This document shows, in pieces, positions 7,278 to 7,507 of a stretch of DNA of 7,507 nt. The stretch is from the NCBI GenBank assembly GCA_003501565.1, contig DNPC01000712.1, forward strand, positions 1-7,507, written 5' to 3'. The translations under genes were made by a program, and so were the position numbers. Origin of the DNA: Planctomycetaceae bacterium. GTDB lineage: Bacteria; Planctomycetota; Planctomycetia; Pirellulales; Pirellulaceae. How positions within the stretch are numbered: position 1 is the stretch's first letter; each line of letters starts with the position of its first letter. Below the pieces are notes generated by a model that was not told where the DNA came from, searched no databases, and worked only from the letters and a program-made list of their open reading frames with translations.

Positions 7278-7507
7278 TTACGAAGCGAGCCATTTTAATT
7301 GCGTCGGCGGGAGTCGTTTTGGCCGCACAAGGCGTTTTCGGACAGCTTTTCGGTGGCGACGCAATGTTTGGTTCCGATCCTGTTAGCCGGACGCTGACCA
7401 CACAGCTGAAGCAAACCACCAAATTGGCTTTCATTCGAAGGGCTGAAGAAGTCATATCGGTTTGTGGTTTCGACGAAGGTCAGGCCAGTCGTTTGCGGCT
7501 GGCTGCT
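7274..7507 (+). CDS. Start of a second secreted protein of unknown function, cut by the right edge
   Basis: 78 codons are visible, open to the last base. The GTG start overlaps the previous TGA (GTGA, 7274-7277) and has a well-placed GGAG. Translation begins MITKRAILIASAGVVLAAQG, a typical Sec signal peptide with a KR n-region and a hydrophobic core, probably cleaved near VFG-Q (about residue 23). The mature start is QLFGGDAMFGSDPVSRTL. It is followed by an amphipathic helical stretch with the pattern FIRRAEEVISVCGFDEGQASRLRLAA. This fits the opening of planctomycete secreted proteins in which a helix 'C-x-L-x-x-x-Q-x-x-K/R-L-x-L-A' recurs. It is probably distantly related to the preceding protein, which has a comparable arrangement (SLVQTALARRCAKLDAEEL), but the similarity is weak by eye. 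Function unknown. Confidence 0.75.
   Translation, partial: MITKRAILIASAGVVLAAQGVFGQLFGGDAMFGSDPVSRTLTTQLKQTTKLAFIRRAEEVISVCGFDEGQASRLRLAA

Noticed and set aside
1..7507. Mobile elements, CRISPR array, tRNA or rRNA genes
   Set aside because: No transposase or integrase motifs, terminal inverted repeats, regularly spaced direct repeats or tRNA/rRNA signatures were seen, and nearly every base is within coding frames.

Overview
The window looks like a piece of a planctomycete chromosome (Rhodopirellula/Blastopirellula-like). It has moderate GC and long same-strand membrane genes. Its gene set is a BatA-like protein, a VWA plus glutamine-amidotransferase-like protein, a giant coiled-coil membrane protein and small secreted proteins, an arrangement I recognise from planctomycete 'aerotolerance'/MoxR-type clusters. 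This assignment comes from recalled family patterns, not a search.

All genes are on the + strand and form one compact operon. (1) Bases 3-773 are the 3' end of a large membrane protein whose frame is open to the left edge; it is the probable BatA-like member. (2) Bases 770-2962 encode a 730-aa membrane-anchored protein with an intact VWA metal site and a degenerate class-I glutamine-amidotransferase-like domain. (3) A 50-base gap (2963-3012), the only intergenic space in the window, holds a two-tier stem-loop and lies just after a weak promoter-like sequence. (4) Bases 3013-6375 encode a 1120-aa DUF4175-like protein with three N-terminal membrane helices and a huge, probably periplasmic, coiled-coil and acidic-linker region. 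(5) Bases 6372-7277 encode a 301-aa secreted protein of unknown function. (6) Bases 7274-7507 are the start of another secreted protein, cut by the right edge and using a GTG start. Four of the five gene junctions are visible as stop/start arrangements: three are 4-base overlaps (ATGA, ATGA, GTGA) and one is the 50-base gap.

Inferred biology: the upstream part of such clusters normally encodes a MoxR AAA+ ATPase and a DUF58 protein, which would lie left of this window. Topology predictions put the VWA/amidotransferase-like domains and the coiled-coil body of the 1120-aa protein on the same, periplasmic, face of the cytoplasmic membrane. There they could form an envelope complex together with the two secreted proteins. 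The substrate and physiological role are not known. I see no RNA genes, mobile elements, CRISPR arrays, attachment sites or convincing terminators.
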